The notes under the pieces: generated by a model | Told to the model about the DNA's origin: nothing | Database searches by the model: none | What the model saw: only the letters and a program-made list of their open reading frames with translations | Part shown: positions 51,868 through 62,944 of the stretch, piece after piece | How the letters are laid out: every line of letters begins with the position of its first letter | Numbering within the stretch: position 1 is the first letter of the stretch | NCBI RefSeq assembly: GCF_000805385.1 | Contig: NZ_JTJW01000001.1 | Coordinates: 265,728 to 329,727, forward strand | DNA length: 64,000 nt | From: Mycolicibacterium setense | GTDB taxonomy: Bacteria; Actinomycetota; Actinomycetes; Mycobacteriales; Mycobacteriaceae | Reading direction: 5' to 3' | Translations under genes and position numbers: made by a program

Positions 51868-51980
51868 TACGGCCGAAGGTCTCGCCCACCGGATCATCAC
51901 CGGTTCGGATACCCGGGCCGGTGATGCATTGCTGCGTGGCCAGTGTGTCGAATATCCGATTGGGGGCTACTCCCCTTCGT
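51868..51980 (-). ncRNA. yybP-ykoY manganese riboswitch
   Basis: Read on the minus strand, the conserved AAGGGGAGTAG (complement of 51967-51977) opens the element. CTGGCCACGC and a GCATCACCGG segment form the middle, and GGCGAGACCTTCGGCC (complement of 51871-51886) closes it. These two boxes are the hallmark of the yybP-ykoY family, which senses Mn2+ and turns on exporter genes. It ends about 70 nt before the exporter start. Confidence 0.85.
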
Positions 51981-52100
51981 TGTCCCCCCACCATACGCAC
52001 TGCGGAGGGGGCGGTGCAAACCGTCCCCTCCGAAAGTGCTTATTCGACAATAAGTTTGGGCATCGACACGAGAAAGTTCGGGTGCCCTGACAGCGTCGGT

Positions 52101-54484
<2,384 letters not shown>

Positions 54485-54488
<4 letters not shown>

Positions 54489-54904
54489 CGCGATTCCTGG
54501 ATTCGGACCATGTTGCCTGCGGGATCACGAAGTGCGCAATCGCGCACCCCGTACGGCTGCTCGGTCGGTTCCTGGACCACTTCGACATCTCCGGCCTGCA
54601 CCTTTTCGAAGGTACTGTCGAGATCTTTGGTGGCGAGCAGGAGTGTGCCGAAGGTGCCCTTGGCCATCATCTCGGCGATCACCCGGCGCTCGTCGTCGGT
54701 GAGACCGGGAGTGGCGGTCGGCGGGTACAGCACCACCGCGGTGTCGGGCTGGTTCGGTGGACCGACCGTGATCCAGCGCATCTTGTCCTTGCCGACGTCG
54801 AGGCGGACCTCGAAGCCGAGGACGTCGCGGTAGAACGCGAGGGCTTCTTCGGGGTCATCGAGCGGCAGCATGCTGGAGTGGATGGTGATGTCTGCGTTTT
54901 CCAT
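54485..54904 (-). CDS. VOC-family (glyoxalase-like) protein
   Basis: A 139-aa vicinal-oxygen-chelate protein: LPLDDPEEALAFYRDVLGFEV at the start and CALRDPAGNMVRIQE at the end, with a His early (ITIHSSML) and a final Glu as likely metal ligands. VOC proteins of this kind are glyoxalases, dioxygenases or drug-binding resistance proteins. ATG 54904 is used; the frame is open further upstream into the araC gene. It sits between an AraC regulator and UvrA-like protein, all coupled. Confidence 0.88.
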
Positions 54905-54909
54905 GACGG

Positions 54910-55344
54910 TCACGTTATGTGCAGGCCGACGGCGGGTGCTTCTCGATTCCTGATCGGTTTGGTGATCTGCTTCTCCACGCACGACGGCATACCGTCGGTC
55001 ACCGCCGCGGTCTGCTCGCGGTAGCGGCTGGGTGGCATGCCGACGAGTTCGGTGAATCGAGTGCTGAATGTGCCGAGCGAGGAACAGCCGACGGCGAAGC
55101 AGGCGTCGGTAACCGACACGTCGCCGCGGCGAAGCAGCGCCATCGCACGCTCGATGCGGCGTGTCATCAGATACGAATACGGTGACTCGCCGTACGCGAT
55201 CTTGAACTGACGTGACAGATGTCCGGCCGACATGTTCACTCCGCGGGCAAGCGCCTCGACGTTCAGCGGCTGCGCGTACTCACGGTCGATCCGATCGCGG
55301 ACCCGGCGCAGCAGCTTGAGATCGTTCAGCTGTTGGTCGCCCAC
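54910..55344 (-). CDS. AraC-family regulator (DNA-binding domain only)
   Basis: A 144-aa protein consisting of the double HTH of AraC proteins (NVEALARGVNMSAGHLSRQF; DACFAVGCSSLGTFSTRF, then GMPPSRYRE) with a short C-terminal tail and no sensor domain. It is the first gene of an araC-VOC-uvrA-like operon, 5 nt before the VOC gene. It may activate the operon in response to a compound bound directly or to a partner. Confidence 0.9.
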   Translation of the reverse strand: MGDQQLNDLKLLRRVRDRIDREYAQPLNVEALARGVNMSAGHLSRQFKIAYGESPYSYLMTRRIERAMALLRRGDVSVTDACFAVGCSSLGTFSTRFTELVGMPPSRYREQTAAVTDGMPSCVEKQITKPIRNREAPAVGLHIT

Positions 55345-55371
55345 ATCGGCGATGGTACGGCCCGGTCAAGT

Positions 55372-56628
55372 TCAAGGGGCCAGCCGATACACCGCGCCGG
55401 CATAGTCGTCGGTGACGTACACCGCGCCGTCCGGTCCGGCGACCGCGGCCACCGGTCGGCCCCAGCGGGCGCCGTCGGCGGACTGGAAACCGCCTACCAG
55501 GGTCTGCTGTGGTCCCAATGTGCCAGCGCGCCAACCGAAGAAGGAGACCTCGGGGGCCTGCGGCGACCGGCGGTTCCATGAGCCGTGCACTCCGACGAGC
55601 GCTCCCGCGCCGTAGGGCTCGGGCAGCTCTGCGAAGCTCATGCCCAGCGGCGCCGAATGTGCGCCCACGGTCTGCTCGGCCGGCGTCAGCGCCGCGCAGT
55701 CCATCTTGGACCCGTCGGCGTTGGTCTGCATGTCCCGGATGAACCCGGCCGGCGGTGCTCCGTCGGGATTGCAGTACGGCCAACCCAATTCGCGGCCCGG
55801 CGTCAACTTGGCCACCGTCTCGGGAGGATGGTCGTCCACATAGTCCTGCCGCACCCGGCCCTGGGGATCGGCCACATCGTCGCGGTTGTTCACCGCAGTC
55901 CACAGGGCCCCGTCCGGCGCGAAGGCCAGGCCGGTGCCGTTGCGCACCCCCGTGGCGAACGGTGCCGCCGGGCCACCACCGGGCGGCACCCGCATGATGG
56001 TGGCTCGCGGAGGCGTGGCCGTGCGGTCCTCGGCCGAGATGTTGCCCGTCGAGCCGATCGAAAAGTACACCGCGCCATCGGATCCCACGACCACGCTCTT
56101 GAGTGCGTGGGCATAGGCACCGTGCAGATCGGGACTCTTGGCGTCGGGCAGATCACCGGCGACGGTACGGCGGTTGACTGCCCGGCCGTCGACATAGTCG
56201 TAGGCGTCGATGCGATTGCTCTCGGCCACGTACAGCGTCGACCCGGCGAAGAACAGGCCATGTGGTTGTTCCAGACCGTCGAGCAGTGTTTGCCGACCGG
56301 GACGCACCGTCAGCACCTGACCGGTGGCAGGCACCGACACCAGCAACGCCCCGTCCGGGGCGAAGGCGGCCATCCTGGCCTTGGGAACCCGGGCGATCAC
56401 TTCGATGGTCCAGCCGGCGGGGATCAGGGCGTGACGGGGTTCGTCGAGCGGGGCCTGGGCGAATTGCTCGGGCACCTGAAGGAGCACTGACGCCAGGCCT
56501 GCGGGTGGTCGCTGGATGGCCGATGCCGACGGTGACGGGGGAGGTCCGGTCTCGGGCTGCGTCCCGCACGCGGCCACAGCGGCCGCGACGATTACGGCCG
56601 TTGCGCTACGCGCCGCCCAGACCCGCAT
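55372..56628 (-). CDS. Lipoprotein sorbosone/glucose dehydrogenase-like beta-propeller
   Basis: A 418-aa lipoprotein (lipobox VAACG near residue 21) with a six-bladed GDH/sorbosone dehydrogenase propeller. Visible blocks: QPHGLFFAGSTLYVAESNRI, FSIGSTGNISAED, NGTGLAFAPDGALWTAVNNRD, and VGVHGSWNRRSPQ. PQQ dependence is known for the family, but mycobacteria often lack PQQ synthesis, so the activity is uncertain. It overlaps the pirin gene by 23 nt, implying an operon (pirin first). Confidence 0.88.
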   Translation of the reverse strand: MRVWAARSATAVIVAAAVAACGTQPETGPPPSPSASAIQRPPAGLASVLLQVPEQFAQAPLDEPRHALIPAGWTIEVIARVPKARMAAFAPDGALLVSVPATGQVLTVRPGRQTLLDGLEQPHGLFFAGSTLYVAESNRIDAYDYVDGRAVNRRTVAGDLPDAKSPDLHGAYAHALKSVVVGSDGAVYFSIGSTGNISAEDRTATPPRATIMRVPPGGGPAAPFATGVRNGTGLAFAPDGALWTAVNNRDDVADPQGRVRQDYVDDHPPETVAKLTPGRELGWPYCNPDGAPPAGFIRDMQTNADGSKMDCAALTPAEQTVGAHSAPLGMSFAELPEPYGAGALVGVHGSWNRRSPQAPEVSFFGWRAGTLGPQQTLVGGFQSADGARWGRPVAAVAGPDGAVYVTDDYAGAVYRLAP

Positions 56629-57325
56629 TCATCTCCCAGACCAGGATCTCGGCTGCGGTGTCAGCGCTGACCCGTCCGCCGGAATCGGTGAGCCGCGCGG
56701 CGTCACCCTCCGCGAGAGGCCCGGACCCCTGCAGCGTGACCGAGCCGCGAGCGACGAACAGGTGGACATAGCGGGCGGGTGGCAGTTCGACCGAGTCGCC
56801 CGGTTGCAGGCGCGCGCCGTACAGCGTGGCGTTGCGGTTGTGCAGGCTCACGGCCGCGTCGAGGGCGCCGGACGCGATGGGGGTCAGCGTGTCGGCCAAC
56901 TCGATCTCCTGCTGCTGATAGCTCGGCGTCACCCCGGCGGTATCGGGCAGCACCCACATCTGCACGAAATGCACGGGCTCAGTGCCAGATCCGTTCTTCT
57001 CAGAATGCCGCACACCGGTGCCCGCGGACATCCGCTGAGCCAGGCCCGGGTAGATCACGCCGGAATTGCCCATCGAATCCTCGTGCGCCAACTGACCCGA
57101 CAGCACCCACGTGACGATCTCCATGTCGCGGTGCGGGTGGGTGTCAAAGCCGGCGCCCGGCGCGACGATGTCGTCGTTGTTCACCAGCAACAGGCCGTGG
57201 TGGGTGTTGGCCGGGTCGTAATAGTCGGCGAAGGAGAACGAGTGCCGCGACTGCAGCCAGTCGGTCGTGCTGGCGCCGCGGTCGGCCGCGCGCCGGATAT
57301 CGACCTTGGACGTCCCCGAAGCCAT
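56606..57325 (-). CDS. Pirin-family protein
   Basis: A 239-aa bicupin. The metal site is visible: GFDTHPHRDMEIVTW and TGVRHSEKN provide three His and a Glu for iron. Pirins act as quercetinases or redox-sensing cofactors. It is divergent from the SDR gene (57398) and overlaps the dehydrogenase-like lipoprotein gene at its 3' end, so the two are co-expressed. Confidence 0.93.
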   Translation of the reverse strand: MASGTSKVDIRRAADRGASTTDWLQSRHSFSFADYYDPANTHHGLLLVNNDDIVAPGAGFDTHPHRDMEIVTWVLSGQLAHEDSMGNSGVIYPGLAQRMSAGTGVRHSEKNGSGTEPVHFVQMWVLPDTAGVTPSYQQQEIELADTLTPIASGALDAAVSLHNRNATLYGARLQPGDSVELPPARYVHLFVARGSVTLQGSGPLAEGDAARLTDSGGRVSADTAAEILVWEMNAGLGGA

Positions 57326-57397
57326 GGCGCCAGCCTACCGACGGCTCTACCTGACCAACCGGTGGATCGGCGAGGGGCGGGGCTTAGTGTGTGGGGC

Positions 57398-58174
57398 GTG
57401 GAACTCAATGGAGCAAGCGCCATCGTCACCGGTGGCGCATCAGGTATCGGCGCGGCGACTGCCCGCCAGTTGGCTGCCAAGGGAGCCCGCGTCGTCGTGG
57501 CTGACCTGCAGGCGGATAAGGGCGAGGCCCTCGCCGAGGAGATCGGCGGTGCCTTCGTCAGCGTCGACGTCACCAATACCGAACAGATCGAGGCCGCGGT
57601 CAACAAGGCCGGCGAACTCGGCCCGCTGCGCGCCCTGGTGAACTCGGCCGGCATCGGCTGGGCCCAGCGCACCATCGGCAAGGACGGCGAATTCGCCTCG
57701 GCGCACAATCTGGATGCCTACAAGAAGGTGCTGGCGATCAACCTGGTCGGCACCTTCGACTGCATCCGGCTGGCCGCCACCGCGATGAGCCGCAATGAGC
57801 TCACCGACACCGGCGAGCGCGGTGCGATCGTCAACATGACCAGCGTCGCGGCCTTCGACGGCCAGATCGGCCAGGCGGCCTACTCGTCGTCCAAGGGCGG
57901 CGTGGTCGGCCTGACCCTGCCGGTGGCCCGCGATCTGTCCGCTGTGGGCATCCGCGTCAACACCGTGGCCCCCGGTCTGATCGACACCCCGATCTACGGC
58001 GAGGGCGAGGCGTCGGAGGCGTTCAAGGCCAAGTTGGGTGAGTCGGTGCTGTTCCCGCACCGCCTCGGCAAGCCGGACGAGCTCGCCTCGATGGTCGTCG
58101 AGCTGTTGACCAACTCGTACATGAACGCCGAGGTGGTCCGCGTCGACGGCGGCATCCGGATGCCACCCAAGTAA
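57398..58174 (+). CDS. SDR dehydrogenase, 3-hydroxyacyl-CoA dehydrogenase (HSD10)-like
   Basis: A 258-aa short-chain dehydrogenase. [10 protein letters not shown] cofactor motif, VVADLQADK with Asp for NAD, NSAGIG, catalytic Ser in [21 protein letters not shown] (split: [10 protein letters not shown], then YSSSK). The [12 protein letters not shown] block is typical of type-II 3-hydroxyacyl-CoA dehydrogenases and of Rv1144 in M. tuberculosis. GTG 57398 has no clear Shine-Dalgarno and may be leaderless. It probably acts in beta-oxidation of branched acyl-CoAs (inference). Confidence 0.9.
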   Translation: MELNGASAIVTGGASGIGAATARQLAAKGARVVVADLQADKGEALAEEIGGAFVSVDVTNTEQIEAAVNKAGELGPLRALVNSAGIGWAQRTIGKDGEFASAHNLDAYKKVLAINLVGTFDCIRLAATAMSRNELTDTGERGAIVNMTSVAAFDGQIGQAAYSSSKGGVVGLTLPVARDLSAVGIRVNTVAPGLIDTPIYGEGEASEAFKAKLGESVLFPHRLGKPDELASMVVELLTNSYMNAEVVRVDGGIRMPPK

Positions 58175-58185
58175 CCCCCCGCGAA

Positions 58186-58235
58186 CAGACACAAAGCTGC
58201 CTCTTTCCCCAGTGAAAGGGGCAGTTTTGTGTCTG
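58186..58235. terminator. Long imperfect hairpin after the SDR gene
   Basis: The 22-nt arm CAGACACAAA-G-CTGCC-T-CTTTC (58186-58207) pairs with 58214-58235, with only two wobble pairs, and a 6-nt loop (CCCAGT). It ends 18 nt before the next ATG, so it may also influence that gene's translation. Confidence 0.75.
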
Positions 58236-58252
58236 GTGGGCAGAATCGTCGG

Positions 58253-58663
58253 ATGACCGACACCTGGTGGGGCGACGCGCTGCTCGGCCTCGCAGCGGCC
58301 CTGCTGCTGAGCTGGCTCGTTCTGGTCGTAGCACTGCTTCTCGTGCGGCCGCGCGGGAACCTGCTCAGTGAGGCGCTACGCATACTCCCGGATCTGTTGC
58401 GTCTGATCCCGCGGCTGGCCAAGGACCGGTCGTTGCCGCGCGCCGTACGCGTCCGGTTGGCGCTGTTGGTCGTCTATCTGGCGCTGCCCATCGACCTGAT
58501 CCCCGATTTCATCCCTGTGCTCGGCTACGCCGACGACGCCATCATCGTCACCCTGGTGCTCCGCAGCGTCGTGCACCGCGCAGGGCTGGACGCCGTCCGG
58601 GCGCACTGGCCGGGCAGCGACGACGGGTTCGATGCCCTGGTGCGGCTGGCCGGTCTCAAGTAA
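58253..58663 (+). CDS. YkvA/DUF1232-family membrane protein
   Basis: A 136-aa protein with an N-terminal membrane helix (about 10-32) and the DUF1232 block YLALPIDLIPDFIPVLGYADD (split: YLALPIDLIPDF, IPVLGYADD) near residues 80-100. Function of the family is unknown. ATG 58253 is preferred to one 24 nt upstream, which lies within the hairpin. A strong terminator follows 14 nt after its stop. Confidence 0.9.
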   Translation: MTDTWWGDALLGLAAALLLSWLVLVVALLLVRPRGNLLSEALRILPDLLRLIPRLAKDRSLPRAVRVRLALLVVYLALPIDLIPDFIPVLGYADDAIIVTLVLRSVVHRAGLDAVRAHWPGSDDGFDALVRLAGLK

Positions 58664-58676
58664 CTCTCGGGAAAAC

Positions 58677-58712
58677 AAGATCCCCCTTTTCGACGCTGAA
58701 AAGGGGGATCTT
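58677..58712. terminator. Bidirectional intrinsic terminator
   Basis: A perfect 15-bp stem, AAGATCCCCCTTTTC (58677-58691) with its complement at 58698-58712 and loop GACGCT. It lies between two converging genes. A/T runs flank a G/C-rich core in both directions. Confidence 0.85.
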
Positions 58713-58758
58713 GAGGCTTATCGGCAAAGCGAGTTACCAGTCCGACACGGTAGCGGAG

Positions 58759-59883
58759 CTACCAATCAGCCTCCGTGAACTTGATGACGCCACGAATGTT
58801 GTTGCCATCCAACATGTCCTGGTATCCCTGGTTGATGTCTTCGAGCTTGTAGGTCCGCGTGATCATGTCGTCGATGTTCAGCAGACCGGACTTGTACAGC
58901 GCGGTGAGCCGCGGCGTCTCCACATGCGAGCTACCGCCACCGAAGATGTTGCCCTTCAACGTCTTCTGCAACATGGTGAACAGGAACAGGTTGAGCTTGA
59001 CGTCGGCGTCCATCATCGAGCCCATACCCGTAACCACGCAGGTGCCGGTCTTGGCGGTGAGGATCATCGCCTCTTCGATGTACTCGCCCTTCATCTCGCC
59101 GACCGCGATGATGACCTTGTCGCCCATCAGTCCGTGGGTGACGTCGATGACGGGTGCGATGGCCTCGGCCATCGACGGGTACACGTGCGTGGCACCGAAC
59201 TTGATGGCCTGCTCACGCTTCCACTCGTTCGGGTCGATCGCGATCACGTGCTTGGCGCCCGAGATCACCGCACCCTGCAGCGCGCTCATGCCGATACCGC
59301 CCACGCCGACGATGACGACGGTCTCGCCGGGCTTGACGTCGGCGACGTTGGTGGCCGAACCGAAGCCCGTCGGCACCGCACAACCCATGATGGCCGCGGA
59401 CTCGAACGGGATGTCCTTGTCGATCTTGACGACCGAATCCTTGTGCACGGTCATGTACGGCGCGAAGGTACCGAGCAGGTTCATCGGCGACACCTCTCGG
59501 CCGCCGGCGTGGATCCGGCTGGTGCCGTCGGCGATGGCCTTGCCGCCGAGCAGGACCGCGCCACGGTCACACAGCGAGCGGAAGCCCTTCAGACACGGCG
59601 GACATTCACCACAGGCCGGGATGAACGCGAGGATGACGTGGTCGCCCTCTTCGATGCCGGTGACGTTCTTGCCGACCTTGGTGACCACACCAGCGCCCTC
59701 GTGGCCGCCGAGCGCGGGCAGCGCCATCGGGGTGGCTCCGGTGGTCAGGTGGTAGTCCGAGTGGCACATGCCCGCGGCATGCATCTGGATCTGTACTTCG
59801 TCGGCGACAGGATCGCCGAGGTCGATCTCGTCGACCTGGAATGGCGAGTTGAGTTCCCACAGCAGGGCGCCTTTGGTCTTCAT
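58759..59883 (-). CDS. NDMA-dependent (nicotinoprotein) alcohol dehydrogenase
   Basis: A 374-aa MDR zinc enzyme of the NDMA-dependent family, in which NAD(H) stays tightly bound and an artificial or unknown acceptor recycles it. Motifs: CHSDYHLTTGATPMALP, GHEGAG, structural zinc CGECPPCLKGFRSLC, and GVGGIGMSALQG. ATG 59883 gives the family length; an upstream in-frame extension lacks homology. Rv3086 (AdhD) is a comparable M. tuberculosis protein. Three CGAGTGG boxes lie 80-140 nt upstream. Confidence 0.93.
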   Translation of the reverse strand: MKTKGALLWELNSPFQVDEIDLGDPVADEVQIQMHAAGMCHSDYHLTTGATPMALPALGGHEGAGVVTKVGKNVTGIEEGDHVILAFIPACGECPPCLKGFRSLCDRGAVLLGGKAIADGTSRIHAGGREVSPMNLLGTFAPYMTVHKDSVVKIDKDIPFESAAIMGCAVPTGFGSATNVADVKPGETVVIVGVGGIGMSALQGAVISGAKHVIAIDPNEWKREQAIKFGATHVYPSMAEAIAPVIDVTHGLMGDKVIIAVGEMKGEYIEEAMILTAKTGTCVVTGMGSMMDADVKLNLFLFTMLQKTLKGNIFGGGSSHVETPRLTALYKSGLLNIDDMITRTYKLEDINQGYQDMLDGNNIRGVIKFTEADW

Positions 59884-59964
59884 GGAAGGCGATAATAGAA
59901 CAGGTTGCAGTACCGTCGGGTAACTGGCCTCTGACCTGCGAATATTGTGGCTTGATTTCGTTGT

Positions 59965-60021
59965 CGAGTGGCCAGTTGTGACACGCGTCGAGTGGATCTG
60001 TGTGCTTCGAGTGGCCACTCG
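59965..60021. repeat. Three CGAGTGG boxes, last in a 14-bp palindrome
   Basis: CGAGTGG occurs at 59965-59971, 59989-59995 and 60008-60014; the last is part of the perfect palindrome CGAGTGGCCACTCG (60008-60021). They lie in the 183-bp divergent gap between the alcohol dehydrogenase and the PhnB-like gene. Probably a multi-site operator. Confidence 0.5.
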
Positions 60022-60066
60022 GAGAGTCGGCGATGAAAAATCCGCCCGCGGGTGGTCTAACCCCAC

Positions 60067-60558
60067 ATGACCCACATCACCGCAAGCATCGTCCCGAATC
60101 TCTGGTTCGACCGTGAGGCCGAGCAGGCCGCACAGCACTACATCGCCGCGTTCGGCGGCAACGGCCGCGTCGTCAACACCATCGCCTCGCACCCCGACTC
60201 GCCCTCCCCGCAGGATGTCCCGGTTGTGGTCGAGTTCGAGCTGGCCGGCCAGCGCTTCGTCGGCATCAACGGCGGCCCGCAGTTCACTTTCAACGAGGCC
60301 GTCTCCCTGGAAGTGCGTGTCACCGGCCAGGAGCAGCTCGACCGGCTCTGGGCCGCACTGGTCGACGGCGGCGAAGAACTGCCATGTGGCTGGCTCAAGG
60401 ACAAGTACGGGCTGGCCTGGCAGATCACGCCGACCGAGTACTACGACCTGCTGGCCAAGGGCGACTCCGAGGGCGACGCCCGCTTGATGTCCGCGGTGCT
60501 GAAGACCGTCGGCAAGTTCGACATCGCCGAGCTGCAGGCGGCGTACCGCGGGGCATAG
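60067..60558 (+). CDS. PhnB/3-demethylubiquinone methyltransferase-like VOC protein
   Basis: A 163-aa glyoxalase-fold protein of the PhnB-like group: LWFDREAEQAAQHYIAAFGG near the start, and CGWLKDKYGLAWQITPTEYY (with KD-x-YG-x-x-W typical). These proteins are mostly uncharacterised despite the methyltransferase name. No metal triad can be confirmed. It is divergent from the NDMA-ADH gene and convergent with the LLM oxidoreductase. Confidence 0.9.
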   Translation: MTHITASIVPNLWFDREAEQAAQHYIAAFGGNGRVVNTIASHPDSPSPQDVPVVVEFELAGQRFVGINGGPQFTFNEAVSLEVRVTGQEQLDRLWAALVDGGEELPCGWLKDKYGLAWQITPTEYYDLLAKGDSEGDARLMSAVLKTVGKFDIAELQAAYRGA

Positions 60559-60569
60559 GTGGCTCGGGA

Positions 60570-61415
60570 TCAGCTGAGGCCGAGCGGTCCAGCCAGCTCG
60601 GTAAGCGTAGGAACCAGCTGGTCTGGTCCGGTCAGGACCTGCACGGCCACGTGGTTCGCGCCGGCGGTCAGATGCTCGTTGAGTCTGGCCGCGACGGCGT
60701 CGGTGCTGCCATGCGCGACGAGGGCGTCGATCAGAGCGTCGCTACCGGGCGTGGTGACATCGGTGTCGGTGAACCCCAACCGTTTCCAGTTGTTCACGTA
60801 GTTGGTCCCTTTGAGGTAAATGCCGAGGGCCTCGCGCGCGACGGTCCTTGCCTGCTCGGCGTCGGTGGTCAGCACCACCTTGTGCGCCGGGGCGATGAAC
60901 GCATCCGGTCCGACCAGACCACGCGCCTGGGCAGTGTGCTCCGGGGTGGTCAGATAGGGATGGGCTCCAGCACTCCGGCGGGCGGACAGTTTGAGCACCT
61001 GTGGGCCGAGTGCGGCGACAATGCGCCGCTCCTTGGGCACGCCGTACCCGTCGAGCTTGTCCAGGTACTCGGTGAGCGCGTGGTAGGGCTTCTTGTACTC
61101 GGCAACCAGCTCGGGGTGACCGGCTCCGATTCCGAGCAGAAACCGACCGGGATGGGCGGCCTCGATGCGGTGGAACGACTCGGCAATCGGACCGGCGGCG
61201 GACGCCCAGATGTTGACGATGCCCGTAGCCACTTGCAGTTTCTCGGTTGTCTCCAAGACTGAGTCAACCCAGTCGAGTTCGGCCGACGGCGAGCCGCCTC
61301 CCCAGATGGCGCCGTAGCCGAGCGCTTCGATGTCCCGCAGTTGCGCGGCGGTCAGTTGCTTCCACTGCTCGAACAGGCCGAAAACGCCGAAGGTGCCCAG
61401 AGTCGGGTTGGTCAT
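60570..61415 (-). CDS. LLM-class F420-dependent oxidoreductase
   Basis: A 281-aa luciferase-like TIM barrel. Typical blocks are IEALGYGAIWGGGSPS, FLLGIGAGHPELVAEYKKPY and the C-terminal GANHVAVQVL. Mycobacterial members with this length belong to the F420-dependent TIGR03620-like group. Substrate unknown. No partner gene is adjacent except the lipase-like gene 60 nt upstream on the same strand. Confidence 0.9.
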   Translation of the reverse strand: MTNPTLGTFGVFGLFEQWKQLTAAQLRDIEALGYGAIWGGGSPSAELDWVDSVLETTEKLQVATGIVNIWASAAGPIAESFHRIEAAHPGRFLLGIGAGHPELVAEYKKPYHALTEYLDKLDGYGVPKERRIVAALGPQVLKLSARRSAGAHPYLTTPEHTAQARGLVGPDAFIAPAHKVVLTTDAEQARTVAREALGIYLKGTNYVNNWKRLGFTDTDVTTPGSDALIDALVAHGSTDAVAARLNEHLTAGANHVAVQVLTGPDQLVPTLTELAGPLGLS

Positions 61416-61475
61416 TGTTCAATCAACCTGCTTTGCGCTCAAGGGTATTCCGATTTGTGGTGTCTCTGGGATGGG

Positions 61476-62837
61476 TCAGCTGCAGGTGGGCGTGGTGGGC
61501 AACCCGTTGAAGCGGTCGGCTATCCAGGCCATGCTCCGCTCGCCGTCGACGAAGGCTGTCAGTAGTGCATTCGTATCCGTCTTGTTGAGAAACGGTGGTT
61601 GTTCGTTGGTCCACAACGTGACGTCGGCTCCGAGCGCGCACCAATCTCTCGCGGTGGCCACAACCGACTCGTACGGCGCGAAGGAGTCCCACCGATTGTG
61701 TGAAAGGTATACCGGTCCAGTGGGTTTCACATTCCCGATTCGCTGCATCGCCAGGATGGAGTTGAGCGGCTCCTCCCGAACCGATTGGTAGAGGTCCTTC
61801 TTGAACCATGGCTGCAGATGCCGGAACGCGTAGTTGATGCCGGTTTGGATCATGCACTGCCGGCTGGTGTTGGCCAACATCTCCAGTCCGCGCGGGGTAA
61901 GCGAATCCGCAATCGGCTGTGTCATATCGGGATACGCTTCTTGAATCCCTCGTAGCACCCACCCGATGGATCCGGCGAGCTGGTTTCCGTCAAGGGGTGG
62001 CAGCATGCTGGGCAGATCAGTGGTCGCGCCGTTGGCATAGGTACCGACCACGTTGAGCTCGGGTGCATACGGGCCGGCCAACTCGGCAGCTGCCAACGCG
62101 GAATGTCCGCCGCCGGCCAGCCAGCCCCAGAACGCGACGGGACCGTGCGGATCCAACGTGGTGTCAGGCAGTTTCATCGCTGCTCGCGCGGCGTCGTTCA
62201 GTGCCGTCCCGCCTGCCACTCGGTTCAGGAACTGAGGCGCCATCTGACCGTGCACTCCCAACCCGACACCGTCGGTGACGACTGTGGCGTAGCCGCGCGC
62301 CAGCAGAGTCGCGATGAAGCCTTCCTCGAGATTGAACATCAGGTCGAAGCCCGTATCCAAAGAGGCATGGATGCCTTGGTTGAACAGGCGAGAGGGAGCG
62401 CACTGCTCTCCCATCCCGTACGGCGCGGTGGCGTAGGCGAGCAACGGACGGGGTCCACTGCCGGGCCAGCGCACGTGAGGCTCGATATAGGTACCCGTGA
62501 CGGCAACGGGGTGGCCTTGAGCATCGGTGCTGCGATACATGATTCGCGTTCCGGTACCGACGAATGAGCCGAGTTGTCCGGAAGGCTCCAGGACCAGTCT
62601 GGACGGCTCAGTTCGGATCAGGTCACCTGGCGCGCCCGGCGGCAGGGGATTCGGTGGAGTGTAGAACGTCAGGTACCGTGATTCGTCAGCGCGAGCCAGC
62701 GGAGCATTCACCGAAATGAGCGCTGGCGCAACGATACACAGGGCGACGATCACAGCCCTGACCCAGACTCCGGTCGATCGGCCGGGCCGTCGGCGTTTCG
62801 GCAGGCGCGCAGACTCGTCACCCGGAAAGGGAATCAT
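61476..62837 (-). CDS. Secretory lipase-family protein lacking the catalytic Ser
   Basis: A 453-aa exported protein with a signal peptide (about residues 22-50, ending PLARA). It has the LIP-family length and pattern (YATAPYGMGEQCAPSRLF; GYATVVTDGVGLGVHGQM; two C-terminal Cys). The nucleophile elbow, normally G-[YW]-S-Q-G-G, reads GWLAGGG, so Ser is replaced by Leu. The acid site NRWDSFAPYE keeps an Asp, while the His near PPFLNKTD is not evident. It is probably a pseudoenzyme. The frame is otherwise intact and codon use is normal. Confidence 0.85.
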   Translation of the reverse strand: MIPFPGDESARLPKRRRPGRSTGVWVRAVIVALCIVAPALISVNAPLARADESRYLTFYTPPNPLPPGAPGDLIRTEPSRLVLEPSGQLGSFVGTGTRIMYRSTDAQGHPVAVTGTYIEPHVRWPGSGPRPLLAYATAPYGMGEQCAPSRLFNQGIHASLDTGFDLMFNLEEGFIATLLARGYATVVTDGVGLGVHGQMAPQFLNRVAGGTALNDAARAAMKLPDTTLDPHGPVAFWGWLAGGGHSALAAAELAGPYAPELNVVGTYANGATTDLPSMLPPLDGNQLAGSIGWVLRGIQEAYPDMTQPIADSLTPRGLEMLANTSRQCMIQTGINYAFRHLQPWFKKDLYQSVREEPLNSILAMQRIGNVKPTGPVYLSHNRWDSFAPYESVVATARDWCALGADVTLWTNEQPPFLNKTDTNALLTAFVDGERSMAWIADRFNGLPTTPTCS

Positions 62838-62944
62838 CGTTGGTTTCCTCTGGTTGGACTGATTGGACTAGTGCTCTACGCCGGTAATATGTTGTGCTGG
62901 TGGGTGTTCGATCAGGTGTCTGCCTGCAGCACGGCGTGCCGGAA

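Noticed and set aside
52039..52054. CTTATT-CGAC-AATAAG stem after the UvrA-like gene
   Set aside because: Only six AT-rich pairs and no U-tract; too weak to call a terminator.
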